Positions 26,223 through 38,462 of a stretch of DNA of 64,000 nt are shown here, one piece after another. The position numbers were made by a program, and so were the translations under genes. The stretch is from Lumnitzera littorea. Taxonomy: Eukaryota > Streptophyta > Magnoliopsida > Myrtales > Combretaceae. The DNA is taken from the NCBI GenBank assembly GCA_024138015.1, contig JAMXBB010000010.1, forward strand, positions 53,004,062-53,068,061, read 5' to 3'. The notes under the pieces were generated by a model, which saw only the letters and a list, made by a program, of their open reading frames with translations, made no database searches and had not been told where the DNA came from. The stretch's first letter is position 1; every line of letters begins with the position of its first letter.

Positions 26223-26235
26223 TGCTTTGATACTA
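26223..26235 (-). promoter_or_regulatory. A1 primer binding site
   Basis: The minus strand reads TAGTATCAAAGCA, a near match to the initiator-Met tRNA site TGGTATCAGAGCA, one base from the LTR edge. This fixes the minus orientation of A1. Confidence 0.85.
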
Positions 26236-26236
26236 G

Positions 26237-27193
26237 TGATGCTAATGTGTCTTCGAGGTCATACAAATGGAGGTTGCACCACAAAATGAACAAGAAACAA
26301 AGAAATAAAAGGGGGTTTAGAAAATCTGAATGGCTATTAACTAGATATGACACACCAACGGATCCCATTCAGGTTAATCCTAACACTTGATATGACACAT
26401 GAATGTAGTATTAGGATCTCTTGCCACTAACTCTTGCTAAAGGAGTTAGATAAGAGCTAAAAGATAAGAAATAAGACACGACTGAGTGTTCTCAAAAAGG
26501 GGTAATGTCTGTATTCAATAATGAAGAGTGATAATGTCTACATACAAATAAATAGGGGTTTATATACTCACCCCACTAGGGTTACAATACATAGATGAAA
26601 AGATAGAAAGGGTAATTTACATAAGACGTGCTAAAAAGGGTAAAAGGACAAAGATTATTTTGTACGAAAAAGGAAAGAATTCTTCTGGAATGTTGTGCTA
26701 AAAGATACGTGTCAAGAGGCGATTAGAAGCTTATAGTGTGATTGGTAAAGCTGTAATGAATTCTAAGGCAACATGTCAACCGTAGTATTCTGCTCGGATG
26801 AGGTCAGAAGAAAGTCAGCAGTTAGAGCTACTTAGTTTGCTTTAGGTCAAAGCTTGGGTGCTCAAGGGTGTTTTGATCCTCTTTAGGTTAGGTGTCTCGA
26901 TAGCTTGGCTTGGTCTGATGTTTGAAGTTAGTTGGCTTAGACTTTGCCTAAATCATGGTAAGAGCTTGGTAATTGGTATGGTTGCTTGGCAGGTTGACAT
27001 GACTGCTAAGAAGCTCAGAAACTATGTTGGCATGTACAAGACCTCGATACTAAGGTTGGTAATAGTATAAAGGATAGAGATCGGAATAGGAATCCTCATC
27101 TTGATAGGTTCTCAAACTAGTATTTTTCATGTAAGTCCTTACAATTCTCTAGCTCGGCTACGTATGACTGGTCCGAAGAGTTGATTCATATCA
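26237..27193 (-). repeat. A1 5' LTR
   Basis: Intact copy of the A1 LTR, 957 bp, TGATGCTAATGTG to GATTCATATCA on the + strand. It serves as the reference for the split copies at 12722-13468/17150-17347 and 20651-24618, and for the solo LTR at 32782-33647. Confidence 0.88.
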
Positions 27194-27198
27194 CGAAG

Positions 27199-27226
27199 GC
27201 TTGTGAATCCTTAGAGTCATATCATA
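27199..27226 (-). repeat. A0 5' LTR, outer end beyond A1
   Basis: CTTGTGAATCCTTAGAG matches 10411-10427 (CTTGTGAATCCTTAAGG) and ends ATATCATA, the counterpart of TATTAATA at 10438. It shows that A1 lies inside the A0 LTR. Confidence 0.75.
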
Positions 27227-27228
27227 AG

Positions 27229-30110
27229 GTCTCCTAGGAATTGAGAAATTAATAATGAGATGAAATTGAATTATGATTAATTGGATGGGGCCTTATTAGG
27301 AAAGACATTGACAATGATGTTAGGGCCTTGAGAGAGTGGTTATGCTTAAAGTTTATTTTTAAGCCTAAGTTTAATTAAAATCCAAAGCCTAGCACATGTA
27401 TAAGGTGGAATAAGAATGTAGGTGACATGCCAATTTGAATGGCCATAAATGAGAGAATATAACAACCATGTATTTCGAGTATAAGCTATATATTTGGATA
27501 ATTACATCCACCCATCCATGAAATTGAGAAACTACAAATGGATTTAATATGCATTCTTGACATAAGCTATTTTTAAGAAGGGTCCAGATTGCCCCAGTCA
27601 CTCTTTCTCTCCCATAGCTTGTTGCTACCTCACACCCTCTCTTCTAATTCATTTGGTGGATTTCTTTCTATATCAGTCCCAATTCCATCCAATTGATTTT
27701 CAAGAATTAAATTCTAATCATAGCATCTGAGGATGTAACATTTTAGCCACTATACTAATTTTGTGTGCAGAAATTTAGTGGGATTTCTAACTGAAATCTC
27801 TAATCTTGATCTAGCCTTGGGTTTATTGAGATTAATGAAATCAAATCTTGAGTTTGACTAAGGATGTTCTGTTTGTTTTGCTTGGTAGCTTGTGATTAGG
27901 TTGTGTTAGTAGGTGGTCAAAGCTTGGGTTGTAGAATGTTCCTCGGTGGTTAATGGTAGCATGGCAACATTGTTTAGTGGGTGGCTAAGAGGTTTAGCTG
28001 TAGTGAAATTAGTATTACTTATCTATCATGTTTCGATGTTCAAATCATATACCATGTGAACTCAGTAAGAAAACTAATCCACATTCTTACTACACTATTA
28101 TAGTATGTTCATCATAATATTATGACTTGTGATAAAATCGTGAGAATGCTTAAAAAACGTTGTTACATGGATCTTATGAATAAGGCTTTTGAATAAATAG
28201 ATTGATTTAATGAGAATTTTTTTTTTCAAATTCACACTTTCGCGTTACATGACATCCTAGTACTTGCCACATGGAATGCAAAATAATATCTAAATAAAAT
28301 ATAATCATGAAATTATAAATAATTACTAAATGAAGAATAACGTACTGAAAATTCTTAAATTGCACACATGTTTGTAATTGGATGTTTCTTCGAATTAACA
28401 TATATATATATATATTTTCCTTTACAAATTTTTAATATATTTTTGTAAATATTTTTAATTAGTAATTTCCTACATTGTCATAATTATATTTAAGGTTATA
28501 ATTTTCACACCATGTGGCAACACTATGCAGTTCCTTAGGCCACATACAACCCATTGTATCAAATTAATAAATATGCATGCCTCTCCATATAAGATATACT
28601 TACATATATATATATATATCTACATTTTTGGAAAATCCATGTGATGTCATCATGTTATCACTTTCTTCCTTATAAGCTCAAATGTCGATTATATGTGGTA
28701 GCATTTTAAGGGGGTAAATTGAGACAAATTGAGGAAAAGTAAATTAAGAAGATTCATTTCTTAAAAAAATTAATTGTAATTGTGATGCCTAGTGGAATGA
28801 TTAGGTAGAAATTATGATATGAAAATTACAAGTTGATATCATATATATAAAATTGAAAATTCAAGTCTAACATATAAAGGTGCCTAAAATTCTCTTATCA
28901 TATAGGGTTATTCCCTTAATTGAAATGAGGTACGAATTGGATCATAAATGTAATACTTTGGCATCCTAATTCCTTTGAATTAAATTAAACATCGCTAAAC
29001 TAGTAAAAAAGTTTCTACATGATTTGTGTTGAGAATCTCCATCCACTTATTATACCCATTATTGTATGATCTTTTTTAAAACAGGTGAAAAAGCATTTGG
29101 TTTTATTTACATATAAGTAGAAATGGAAATTTGGTATTAGATTCGTACATTTTAACATGACACAATCATGTATGGATTTACATAAGTAAAATTTGACATA
29201 ATTAATAAACGGGTCAGATTTGGTTGGACCAATTTATAAACATGTTTAGATTTGAATATATCAATTAAACTGATATGGACCCATTTAATAAACAAGTTGC
29301 ATGAGCGTTTTTGGTTTGACCTATGAAACCATTTGAAATTGGAAATTTTAATATTTATAGTTTAATTTTCTTACTCTCTACTTACTCTAATCTCTTCTTT
29401 AATGTTTGCCTTTGCAACCCTCTCTTTCTCTTTTGCATCATTCATTATCACCCATTAGACTTTGATTCCACTAAGAATAATACTCTTAAATATTTATTTC
29501 TTCCTCTATATTAAGCTTACCATTTTAAAACAACATATATATAAGAGTTAGCAAAGTCAAATTCACTTTCGTATATAAGACAATTTACAAGGAACATATT
29601 ATTCAAAGATCAAATATATTAGTTAAATCACTTAATATGGCTAATGTTTGTCAAAGGAGTTCATATATCATATCATGCAATTAGAAGGATTTTTCTTGAA
29701 ATATTAATGCCTTACTCCATGTAAGAACTTGATTAAGTGTATGAATTAGTTTTTGTTTAAGAAAACTATTGACAAGCTGTCTTTTAATCCAACAAAATAA
29801 TGATGTCATAAGATTTTGTATATGTTATTCACATAACACTCAAATTTGAATCAATAGTTAATTCCCAAACTATTATGTTTTTAGGGTTAATTACAAATAT
29901 ATGACGTATGTTTCGTTTTTTTTATAAATGACTTCCCTATATTATTTCTTTAGACAATTAAAGTTCTTCTCCATTATGCTTACTGTTAAAAGAACTGTTA
30001 AAATACATGCGAAGTTTCTATTTTCACCATACTCAAAGAAAGAAAAAACAACTCTCTTACTCCCTTTTGAACATCTTGCCTCACTCCAATCTTCATCGTC
30101 ATTCATCTTG
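27229..30110. other. AT-rich DNA between nested elements
   Basis: No gene was recognised. The block has TA microsatellites at about 28,400-28,417 and 28,602-28,620. It ends in a MITE-like half (AGGGTTAATTACAAAT from about 29,882) that is cut by the A2 LTR. The open frames here are short and AT-driven. Confidence 0.5.
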
Positions 30111-30595
30111 TGATATTTGTAATATATTCTTTTTTTTCATTTGTCTTATTTAATCTTTTCGTATGTACTAGGAACCTCTTTCTTCATTGTCTTTTATGTA
30201 ATTTTCCTTATTTGTATTATTGCCCCAAAGAACTTATTATAAATAGTCATTTCATTATAGCCGTAAGGCATCTTACAACCTTTCTGATATTGGATATACT
30301 TGTTCTTATGAGATAGCTTTCTCCAAGTCTAGTTTATTTACACTCTTATCCAATCTTATCGAGTAGTTCAAGATTAGTGGTGAATGAACCTTAACATTAG
30401 CTTGTAAGTCATATTGGGCGAAGTGTTAAGTCGTGTTGTGTTCGTTGGTGTGTCATATCCTCTGATCAACTTTATAGAAGCTACTGTGTTTGGCATCTTT
30501 TTCCACTCCATCTTTTTCAATATCTTGAAGGACCTACTTGGTTATTACTTCTTATGGTAAGCCCTAGTGATTACTGAGCTCTTAGGCACATTACA
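30111..30595 (+). repeat. A2 5' LTR
   Basis: It begins TGATATTTGTAATATATTC and ends GGCACATTACA. It aligns with 36638 onward (TTTTATGTAATTTTCC, CCGTAAGGCATCTTACA, TTAAGTCGTGTTG, CAATATCTTGAAGGACC). Confidence 0.88.
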
Positions 30596-30601
30596 TAATC
30601 C

Positions 30602-30614
30602 TGGTATCAGAGCT
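30602..30614 (+). promoter_or_regulatory. A2 primer binding site
   Basis: TGGTATCAGAGCT is an exact match to the usual initiator-Met primer site, six bases past the LTR. Confidence 0.92.
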
Positions 30615-30800
30615 TGAGGTTACGATTGAAAGCTTAGTATTGAAAAATTTGTTCTTATTCTAATGTGTGAGTGTTCTGTTGTACTCTATTCTCGTGTAGA
30701 AAAATAGAGTAAGTCCTTAAGTCACTAAGTGAGTTGTATTTATAAGGGTTGTGAGAATTTTTTGTATGAGTAATGGATTTCCTGAAGTTTTGTATTGAGA

Positions 30801-32060
30801 ATGTCAAATCCTAGTGTTTAAGGATAGAATAATGATGCTAAGAGTAATGATCATGGTTGTAGCCGTGTTACTCAATAAACCTTACAAACTATTGAAGAGT
30901 AGATACAAGACCTTACTGCTATTGTGGCTAATCTGGCTATTATTACACAAAGGGCCGTAGAGACGAGGCCATGGAGACTAGGCCGCAAGAGAGAGTTGTT
31001 GTTGAACAGGGTTGAGAAGTTAAAGATAGGTAGAGAAGATAGATGGGTGAGCATCGAGCACCTGAAAATGTGAACTTAAACTTAACTCTACCTTGACATG
31101 CTGATAGAGTTGCGAAAAAGAGACTTGAGTTATATGAAGTTAAGGAGTATGAGGAGGAGGAGTATTATGAAGGATTTAAAGAATATGAGTGTAGAGCTCT
31201 TAGAGGAGTCAAGCATCCTAATGTGCAGATTTTGAGCTTTAAGTTTGGTAGTGCTGATGACTACCTGGATTAGAAGGAGAACATTGAAAAGATATTTGAT
31301 TTTTATAATTACGAACGAGTAGCTATGTTAGAATTTACTAGGTATACAATGTTGTGGAAGAAGTTATAAAGTGTATATTAGAGAGCCTGACGTAAGATCC
31401 AAACAAGGAATGAGATAAAGAGAGTTCTAAGGAGTAGATTTGTTCTATAACACTATGAGCAAGACACTTTCCAATGGCTCTAAGAACTCAGCTAAGGAAG
31501 CTGATCAACTGATGAGTATGTCCAAGAGTTCCAATTACTAATGATCTAAAGTGATCTTGACGAGCTTGAAGCGTGAACAGTAGTGAGGTTCATTTCTGGG
31601 CTGAGGATTGAGATTGGTAATGTGGTAGGGGTATAGAGGCTAGGAAGTCTAGATGAAACCATTCGAATAGCCTAAAGAGTAGATAGGTAGATGAGAAGTC
31701 AATTTAGCTAGGCATCAAGTAGTCGACTTGGCTTGTCGAGCAAGATTGGTATGTCGAGCCGAATTGCATATGACCGAGCTCGATATAGTTCCGAGGTGGG
31801 TTGTCAAGGTCAAATGCCAAGTAGACTTGATGATGGCTGAGGCAAGAGCAAGATTGAGGAAACTAAGGTCAAGAAGGACCAAGGTCAGAGCTCATGAAGG
31901 AAAACCTGAGATATTAAGTGTGTCAAATGTCTTGGTTTTGGATACGTAGCTAATTAGTGCCTAAATCAACGCATCATGACCATTAAGGGAGATAAGCCCC
32001 AATTCGACGTGGAGAATGCTAGTGAAGGGGAAGATGAAGTAGGAGTTGATTAGCTATTGG
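30801..32060 (+). pseudogene. A2 gag remnant
   Basis: A probable start MSNPSV lies at 30801. The gag domain is visible at about 31,220-31,650 (QILSFKFGSADDYLD, KIFDFYNYERVAM), with the zinc knuckle at about 31,919-31,960 (CVKCLGFGYVAN, then a stop and C). In the knuckle the His is replaced by Tyr and a stop precedes the last Cys, so RNA binding would be lost. In-frame stops and frameshifts occur throughout. The open frame at 31728-31949 is in another frame and is not the product. Confidence 0.8.
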
Positions 32061-32189
32061 AAGAGTTTCAAGAAGATTCTAATGCTACGACCTTACCTAA
32101 AATGGGAGCTGAGTACTGTATATTTGTACACAAATCATTCAGTACCTTTATGTCCGATGAGAATGAGTAAAGGGAGAACCTCTTGCATA

Positions 32190-32781
32190 CAAATTGCTGA
32201 GTGAATGGCAAGCTGTGTGCTTTGATCATTGATGGAGGAAGTTGTACCAACATAACAGCTCAAGGAGTAGTGAAGGCCTTGAAATTGCTAACATATCTTT
32301 ACCCTAAATCCTATAAGATTCATTGGCTAAATGAGAAGGGAGGTTTACTTATGGTCGAGCAAGTTAAGTGCCAATTATTGTTGGTGACAAGTATAATGAC
32401 AAGGTGCTATGCAACATCTTACCCATTTGTGCTTCATACATCTTACATGGCCAACCCTAGTTATTTGATGTGAGAGTGTTGCATGATGGATATGGGAACA
32501 CTTATATGTTCCATAAGGATGGGAAGACGGTTATATTGACCCTAATAAGCTCTAAGGAAGTACAAGAGTCGCAAGAGAAGATTACTCGACCATTACAACA
32601 AAAATCCTTAATGATTTCTCGAGCCCAATTTTCTAGAGATGTCAAGATGCATGAGTGTGTGCTCTCATTAGTTAGGAAACTTCTAGAGTTAAGAGAAGTC
32701 GGAAGATACGAATTTGTGGATGAACACATAAACCTAATATCGCGTGTAACTAAAGGGGTGGCTTTGAACCTCGAGATGGTC
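32190..32781 (+). pseudogene. A2 aspartic protease region
   Basis: This is the retropepsin-like domain that processes the polyprotein. VNGKLCALIIDGGSCTN is at about 32,200-32,255 with the catalytic Asp in DGGS; this plant gypsy group has G where retropepsins usually have T or S. QGVVKALKL and KIHWLNEKG follow, then DVRVLHDGYGNTYMFHKDG at about 32,467-32,525. Two overlapping frames (32201-32473 and 32470-32784) show one frameshift near 32,400-32,470. Coding similarity ends at LNLEMV, where the S4 LTR begins. Confidence 0.85.
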
Positions 32782-33647
32782 TGAAAGATGAATGGCAGTT
32801 GAAGGTTAAGCAGGGATTCCCGTATACCAAAAATGGATATGACACACCAAAGTCTCACACGAGCTCGGGTCACACTTGATATGACGCACAAGTATGGTTG
32901 GAGGACACTCACTACTAGTCCACACTCAATGGGCTAGATAAGAGTAGCTTAAGAATAAGTAGAATGACACTTAGCTTGAGAGAGTAGGGAAGTTTAGTGT
33001 ATTCTTTGTATATTGATGATGCGGTTGTTACAATTTGCAAGTATTTATAGTATCAAATTAAGGTGAGTCTTAGGTGACAGGAAATTACATAAAATGATTT
33101 CTACTAGCTAAGGAAAAAGGGGGAATAATTTATAGGGGTATCAATGTAATAATGCAAAAAGAATATTCGTCATCAGAAAAGGACGGTACTGATGCCAGAA
33201 AAAGGATAGTGTGCACGTAGTTTGCTCATTCTGTGGCCCCATGATACTGTTGACCAAGTAGGGGCGGATCCCTATTAAGTTAGGTTGGTGTCAGAAGTTT
33301 GATAACTCGGACAGTTGGGACTAGAGTGGGGTTGATCCAGGGGAAACTCATTTTTAGGTTGGCTTTGGATGTTCGTCTCCTGAATATTGTATGCTTGGAC
33401 TCGGCATTAGTGAGGTTAGTTGCATCTTGATTCGATGCTTGGAATGGTGTAGGGTAAAGAAGCAGGCTTAGTATGCTAGCTAGTCACCTTGGCAGCTTCT
33501 TAGATGATGTAGAAAGCAAAGTAGCTTGGGAAATTGAATTGGGGTATGCATCGCTCCTTAACATTTAACTCATCTCGAACAACTTGGTGAACTATCTAAG
33601 CGAGCCCTCAGGTTTGAGAGCGTGTGATTGGTTCTTAATCCCTATCA
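32782..33647 (-). mobile_element. S4: A1-family solo LTR inside A2
   Basis: The sequence from GATATGACACACCAAAG through CACTTGATATGACGCACAAG and GGGCTAGATAAGAG matches the A1 LTR and ends TAATCCCTATCA. It lies between protease (ends LNLEMV) and the linker before RT. Flanks atggt and ttggt match at 4 of 5, with a one-base uncertainty at the left edge. No internal sequence remains. Confidence 0.75.
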
Positions 33648-36160
33648 TTGGTGCCTTACTTGCCACGGTGTAGACATTACTTCAAGAGTATGTTGACCTG
33701 TTTCTTACCAAGATGCTGAGAGGATTACTACCTATTAGAGGTATAAAGCATTGCATTGACCTTTAACCTGGAGTTACTCTACCTAACCGACCTACCTATA
33801 GGCTCAGCCCTGAGCAAGTTGCAGAGTTGAAGAAACAAGTTAATGAGTTGATTAATCGCAGTTATGTCCGAGAGAGCATATGCCTTTGTACCATGCCAGC
33901 TGTTCTAGTGTCGAAGAAGGATGCCTCATGGAGAATGTACATTGGTAGTTGAGTAATCAACAAAATCACTATTAAGTATTGATTTCTGATCCCACGATTG
34001 GATGATATGCTTGATGAGTTGCATAGTGCCTGAGTCTTTTCGAAGATTGATAGGATGAATGGTTACCACAAAATTTGAATGAGACTTGAGGATGAATGGG
34101 AAACTACTTTCAAAACAAAGGGCGGTTTGTTTGAATGGATGGTGATGCCATATGGTCTGACAAATGTGTTGAACACTTTTATGTGACTAATGAATCATGT
34201 CTTAAGATCGTTGATTGGCAAATGAATCATTGTCTACATCGATGACATCTTGGTGTATAGTGCTGACCCCATTTTCCATGTCACATACTTGAGATCTGTG
34301 TTTGATATCCTCTGTGTCGAGAAGTTATTCGCCAATATTAAGAAGTGTGTATTTTGTCATAGCGAGATAGTATTCCTCAGTTATGTTGTATCTGAAGGAG
34401 GTATTAGAGTTGATGACGAGAATGTCCGAGCTGTTCTCGAATGGTTGACATTAACTAGTGTTGCCAAAGTAGGGAGATTTCATGATTGAGCTTCGTTTTA
34501 TCAGTTCGGAACTTTAGTTCCATAGCTACCCTACTAACCAAATTGATTAAGAAAAACTCTGAATTCAAATGGTTTAAGAAAGCTTAAAGAAGCTTTGATG
34601 AGATTAAGTCTAAGTTGACTTTTGCCTTAATACTCGTCCTGCTTGACTTCAAAAAAGTTTTTGAACTTGAATGTGACACATTTAGAGTTGGCATTGGAGC
34701 TGTTCTCATATAAGAGCGTTGACTAGTTGCATACTTCAATGAGAAACTCAGAAGTACCACACTAAATTACTTGACATATGACAAAGAGTTTTATGCCCTT
34801 ATCTAAGCACTTCAGAACTGGCAACACTACTTACTATTGAGAGAGTTCATCATCTACACAGACCATGAATCTCTCAAACATCTTAGAGGCTAACAAAAAC
34901 TTTCTTGACACCATGCTAAGTGGGTTGAATACCTAGAAACTTTCTGCTATGTCATTAGATACAAGAAGGGGAGTACCAACACTGTAGTCGATGCACTTTC
35001 TTGTTGGCATGTTCTTATTATAACACTACAAGCTAGGATACTTGGATTTGACACCTTACCTTATTAGTATGACCATGATCTAAATTTTTAGCCTTCAGTA
35101 GCCAAATACAACAAAGGAGGAGTAGTGGATGGGTTTTACTTGAGTCAAGGGTTTTTGATAAAGGGTAAGCAAATTTGTGTGCCAAGTGGGTCTTCTAGGG
35201 AATTACTTGTCCAAGAAGCCCATGCTGGAGGCTTAGTCGGCTACTTTGGTGAGAAGAGAATGGCTGAGTTATTGTAAGAGCAATTTCTATTGGCCAGGGA
35301 TGATGAAGGTTGTGTCTTGAATGTTGCAAGGTGTGTAAACTAACCAAGGGAAGGAAGGAGCTATATGGAGAGTACACACCTTTGCCTATACCTGAATGGC
35401 CATGGATCGATTTGAGCATAGATTTTATGCTCACTTACCTATAACCCTACGGAGACATGATTCTATTATGGTGGTAGTTGATCGGATCAGTAAGATGAGC
35501 TACTTCCTCCCTTGTTACAAAACCAATGATGCTTTATATGTTACTAAAATCTTCTTGTAGGATATCATACGGTTGCATGGAGTACCAAGGAGTGTTGTGT
35601 CTGATTGTGATTTGAAGTTCACAAGCTTCTTTTAGAGAACCCTATAAGCTTGACACTAAGCTTATGTTTAGTACTTCTTGCCACTCATAAACAAACAGCT
35701 AGACAGCAGTTATGAACGGTTATTAACCTTATGGACTTAACCCGAACTTACCCTTGGACATGGTTATTAGCCCAACACCCAAGGGGAAAGTCAACTTGGC
35801 CTGTAGCATGTTGAGGAGTTTCAAAAAATGCATCAAAAGGTTGTCGAGCAACTAGCTAAGACTATAGCTCGATAGAGAGAATAAGGGAGTCGAGGAAGAG
35901 GACGAGTCATCTACAACTTAGGAGGCTTTATTTAGGTTCACCTCAACAAGTAATTTCCAAGAAAGAGGACAAACAAGTTATCTCCCAAGTCAGATGGACC
36001 TTTTAAGATCTTTTGACGTGTCGATGACAATGCCTATGACCTTGAGTTACTCGAAAGATATAGAGTATCTCCTACTTCCAATGCTGTCGACTTAATGCCC
36101 TATGTGCTTGAAGAAGAAGAAGAAGACCAAGATTTGAGGGAAAATTTTCAACAACCTTAA
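33648..36160 (+). pseudogene. A2 RT, RNase H and integrase
   Basis: RT begins with PPIRGIKHCIDL and the ELINRSYVRES block (33,730-33,890). LVSKKDASWRMY, FSKIDRMNGYHKI and VMPYGLTN follow, with the catalytic IIVYIDDILVYS at about 34,228-34,263. RNase H at about 34,650-35,010 contains VAYFNEKL, YDKEFYALI and YTDHESLKHL. The integrase zinc region at about 35,160-35,350 has PSGSSRELLVQEAHAGG and the VCKLTKGRKE tail. Core and C-terminal relics (DGPFKIF, DDNAYDLELLERYRV) run to about 36,110 and finish in an acidic EEEEDQDLRE tail. Every domain has stops and frameshifts. Domain order is that of gypsy elements. Confidence 0.92.
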
Positions 36161-36637
36161 GGAACTGATGGATTGCTGACCTTCGAACCCCTTACTTATG
36201 CCAGTCTCCAAGGCCTATAGTCTCTTACCAAAAGGATTCTCTCTCATGAGCTTGTAGAGGATGAGCACCAGTACGTAGAAGAACAGTGGGCAAACTTTTT
36301 GAAGTCCCAACTCGGATACACTCTACTTTGCATCGACCCTTACCTAATTACTGACTTCCTTAGTGTTGAAGTTGACTTATTGAATGCCAAGGTTGAGGTG
36401 ACTGTGCGTTAAGCCATGCTCTTCCATTTTATAGACATGACAAGTGCTGAGGCCGAGTCTCTAACATATTAAGCATTGCTTATTTGGCCGATAGAGCAAC
36501 AATGTCCATTTTTCTTCTCAATAACTCTAAGTACCATTTTTTAGCAGCAGTCACAACATCCATACAGCTTGGCCACTATACCTTAGGATTCCTTGATGTG
36601 AACCTATTGATAGGTTGCCACCCGTCCCTTACTTTTT
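36161..36637 (+). other. A2 3' region before the LTR
   Basis: Non-domain sequence between the integrase tail and the 3' LTR. A frame reads VEDEHQYVEEQWANFL and DPYLITDFLSVEVDLL near 36,250-36,400, which may be a poorly conserved C-terminal extension. No clear polypurine tract precedes 36638. Confidence 0.4.
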
Positions 36638-37028
36638 TGACATTTATACTATATTCTTTTTCGTCATTTGTCTTATTTACCCATTTCATACATATTGGGA
36701 ATCTCTTTCTTTATTGTCTTTTATGTAATTTTCCTTATTTGTATTGTTGCTCTAAAGAACTTACTATAAGTAGTCCTTTCACTGTAGCCGTAAGGCATCT
36801 TACAGCCTTTTTGATATTGAAATACTTGTTCTTGTGAGATAACCTTCTTTGAGTACAATTTATTTGCACTCTCATCTAATTTTGTTGAGTAGCTTAAGAT
36901 TAGTGGTAAGTAGACCTTAACATTAGCTTATGAGTCATTTTGGGCAAAGTGTTAAGTCATGTTGTATTCGTTGGTATGTCATATTTTCTGAGTAACTTCA
37001 TAGAAGCTATTATGTTTGATATCTTTTT
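36638..37028 (+). repeat. A2 3' LTR, first part
   Basis: TGACATTTATACTATATTC aligns with 30111 onward. It is interrupted after TTTGATATCTTTTT and resumes at 38463. Confidence 0.85.
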
Positions 37029-38462
37029 TGTTGGTCCCATATAAGATATCAAGAGGAGGGTGGCGGTTTTGGGGTGAAGGTGAATTGATATCTTTGAACT
37101 TTTTAAAACTTTTTCGTTCTAAATAAGGATTACCCCTCTTAATAACTTAATTTGGTGAACAATGGTATTTTAATAATTCAACACATAAGCAATCAACACA
37201 ATTAAATAGTGCAAATTGAAAAAGATAAGGAAGGAAAATATTAGGCTCAGGATTTATAGAGCTTCGGCCTTTTGCTTATTCCTATTTTCCAGCTCCACCG
37301 ATGGGGAATCGGTCTACTTCACTAATGTTGTTCAACTTGATCCACTATAACAAAATCATAAGAAGTTTACAAGTAACTGCCACACATAGGCTATATTACA
37401 CTCTACTTTACCTATCTAGCCTTTCTTCAATTTAGGCTAATTACTGATCTATAGAGTATAGTCTAACTTCTCTCAACACTTAAACAATAAACAAAATTTA
37501 CAAATTACAAGTAAGAACAATAATACAAGTCTCAAATAATTTTGCACTAAAATAGAAACGATGATTAATAAATAATTCGCTTTGGTTCAACTTTTTGAAG
37601 AAGTATTGGAGAAACTTTCCGTACTCTTTCAAATGGTAGAATTTGATTACAATTTTAAGTGTAATGAAAGTATTATTATTTTCTTAGAGATGTACTTAGC
37701 GTTTTGAATCCTTTCTCCTTTTATACTGAAGTCTTCTAACAGCTAACTTATTGAAGATTATCTTTACTTCAAGTCTATCCTTTTTCAATGACTAGATTAT
37801 TCTAAGATATCTTGGAGAAGATCTTGGTAATTTGAATTTTTGAATTTGATTCTCTATGCTTGTTCAGCAACTTCTAGATAGACTTCTGATTTGAAAATTT
37901 TCAGTAAGATACGCTTATCCGTAGTTTCCAGATTAGCTTCAACCTTGAAAAAAATGAAATCCCATAAAATTTGAAATCAACCTTATCCTTATCTATTCTT
38001 ATGTATATCTTGATTTATCCAAAAATAAATAAATTCGCTTAATAATAATCTCTATGGATTTTAATTCTAACTTAAGTGAAACGGGATTAAATGTATTTTC
38101 TTAATACACCCAATCTAGTGAGCTAGGCCTTGTTTAATTTGAATCTGATATGAGATAAATTTCAACATTATACTTTCTAGACTAATTATCTGAATAACCT
38201 TCTAAAGAGTATCAATTTTCTTTTCTTCAAAGTCTCTAAACAAGTTTTTGAAATGCTGTATTGATTCCTCTTATAAAAGCTTTTGAAATATTCTCTGAAG
38301 ATTTTCAGACATGTCTCCTTTCAATCGATTCAAACCTTTTGAATAAGTTTTTGAATGCACCTCAATTTGCAATTTTAAACTTTTTGAATACTTGTATTCT
38401 TGATGATTCATTAGCATTATTTTCTTTTTATTATCATCAAAATTCATGAGAGATATTTAACA
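37029..38462. mobile_element. Solo LTR, TGTTGG family, copy 1
   Basis: It starts TGTTGGTCCCATATAAG and ends GAGATATTTAACA, so both TG..CA and the short inverted TGTT/AACA ends are present. It is flanked by TTTTT on each side (37024-37028 and 38463-38467), and the uninterrupted A2 5' LTR shows the empty site. No coding content. A second copy at 58285-60080 shares AAGATATCAAGAG at the start and TTTTTATTATCATCAAAA near the end. Confidence 0.8.

Larger units (their letters stand above)
12722..27193 (-). mobile_element. A1: Ty3/gypsy retrotransposon with nested insertions
   Basis: The element reads on the minus strand. The 5' LTR is 26237-27193 and the primer binding site 26223-26235. Gag lies at about 24,650-25,904, protease/RT/RNase H/integrase at about 17,360-20,560, and the 3' LTR at 12722-13468 continued at 17150-17347. 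The two LTRs total 957 and about 945 bp. Flanking pentamers taaag (12717-12721) and cgaag (27194-27198) agree at 3 of 5, compatible with a decayed target duplication inside the A0 LTR. Two insertions split it: S1 in the 3' LTR and S2 between gag and pol. The order gag-PR-RT-RH-INT and the protease motif type are those of gypsy elements. Confidence 0.85.
10061..27228 (-). mobile_element. A0: internally deleted Ty3/gypsy element, split by A1
   Basis: Two direct repeats define the LTRs: 10061-10438, and 12386-12721 continued at 27199-27226. The shared text includes CTACACACT and AACATAATACCACA, and the continuation CTTGTGAATCCTTA appears on the far side of A1. The interior (10439-12380) encodes the RNase H and integrase end on the minus strand. 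Gag, protease and RT are absent: RNase H runs straight into the LTR near 12380, so an internal deletion removed them along with some LTR sequence. The outer edge of the low-coordinate LTR is uncertain. Element A1 (12722-27193) sits inside the high-coordinate LTR. Confidence 0.7.

Noticed and set aside
35195..35434. Minus-strand frame over A2 integrase
   Set aside because: Shadow of the plus-strand integrase zinc region, which carries the real motifs.
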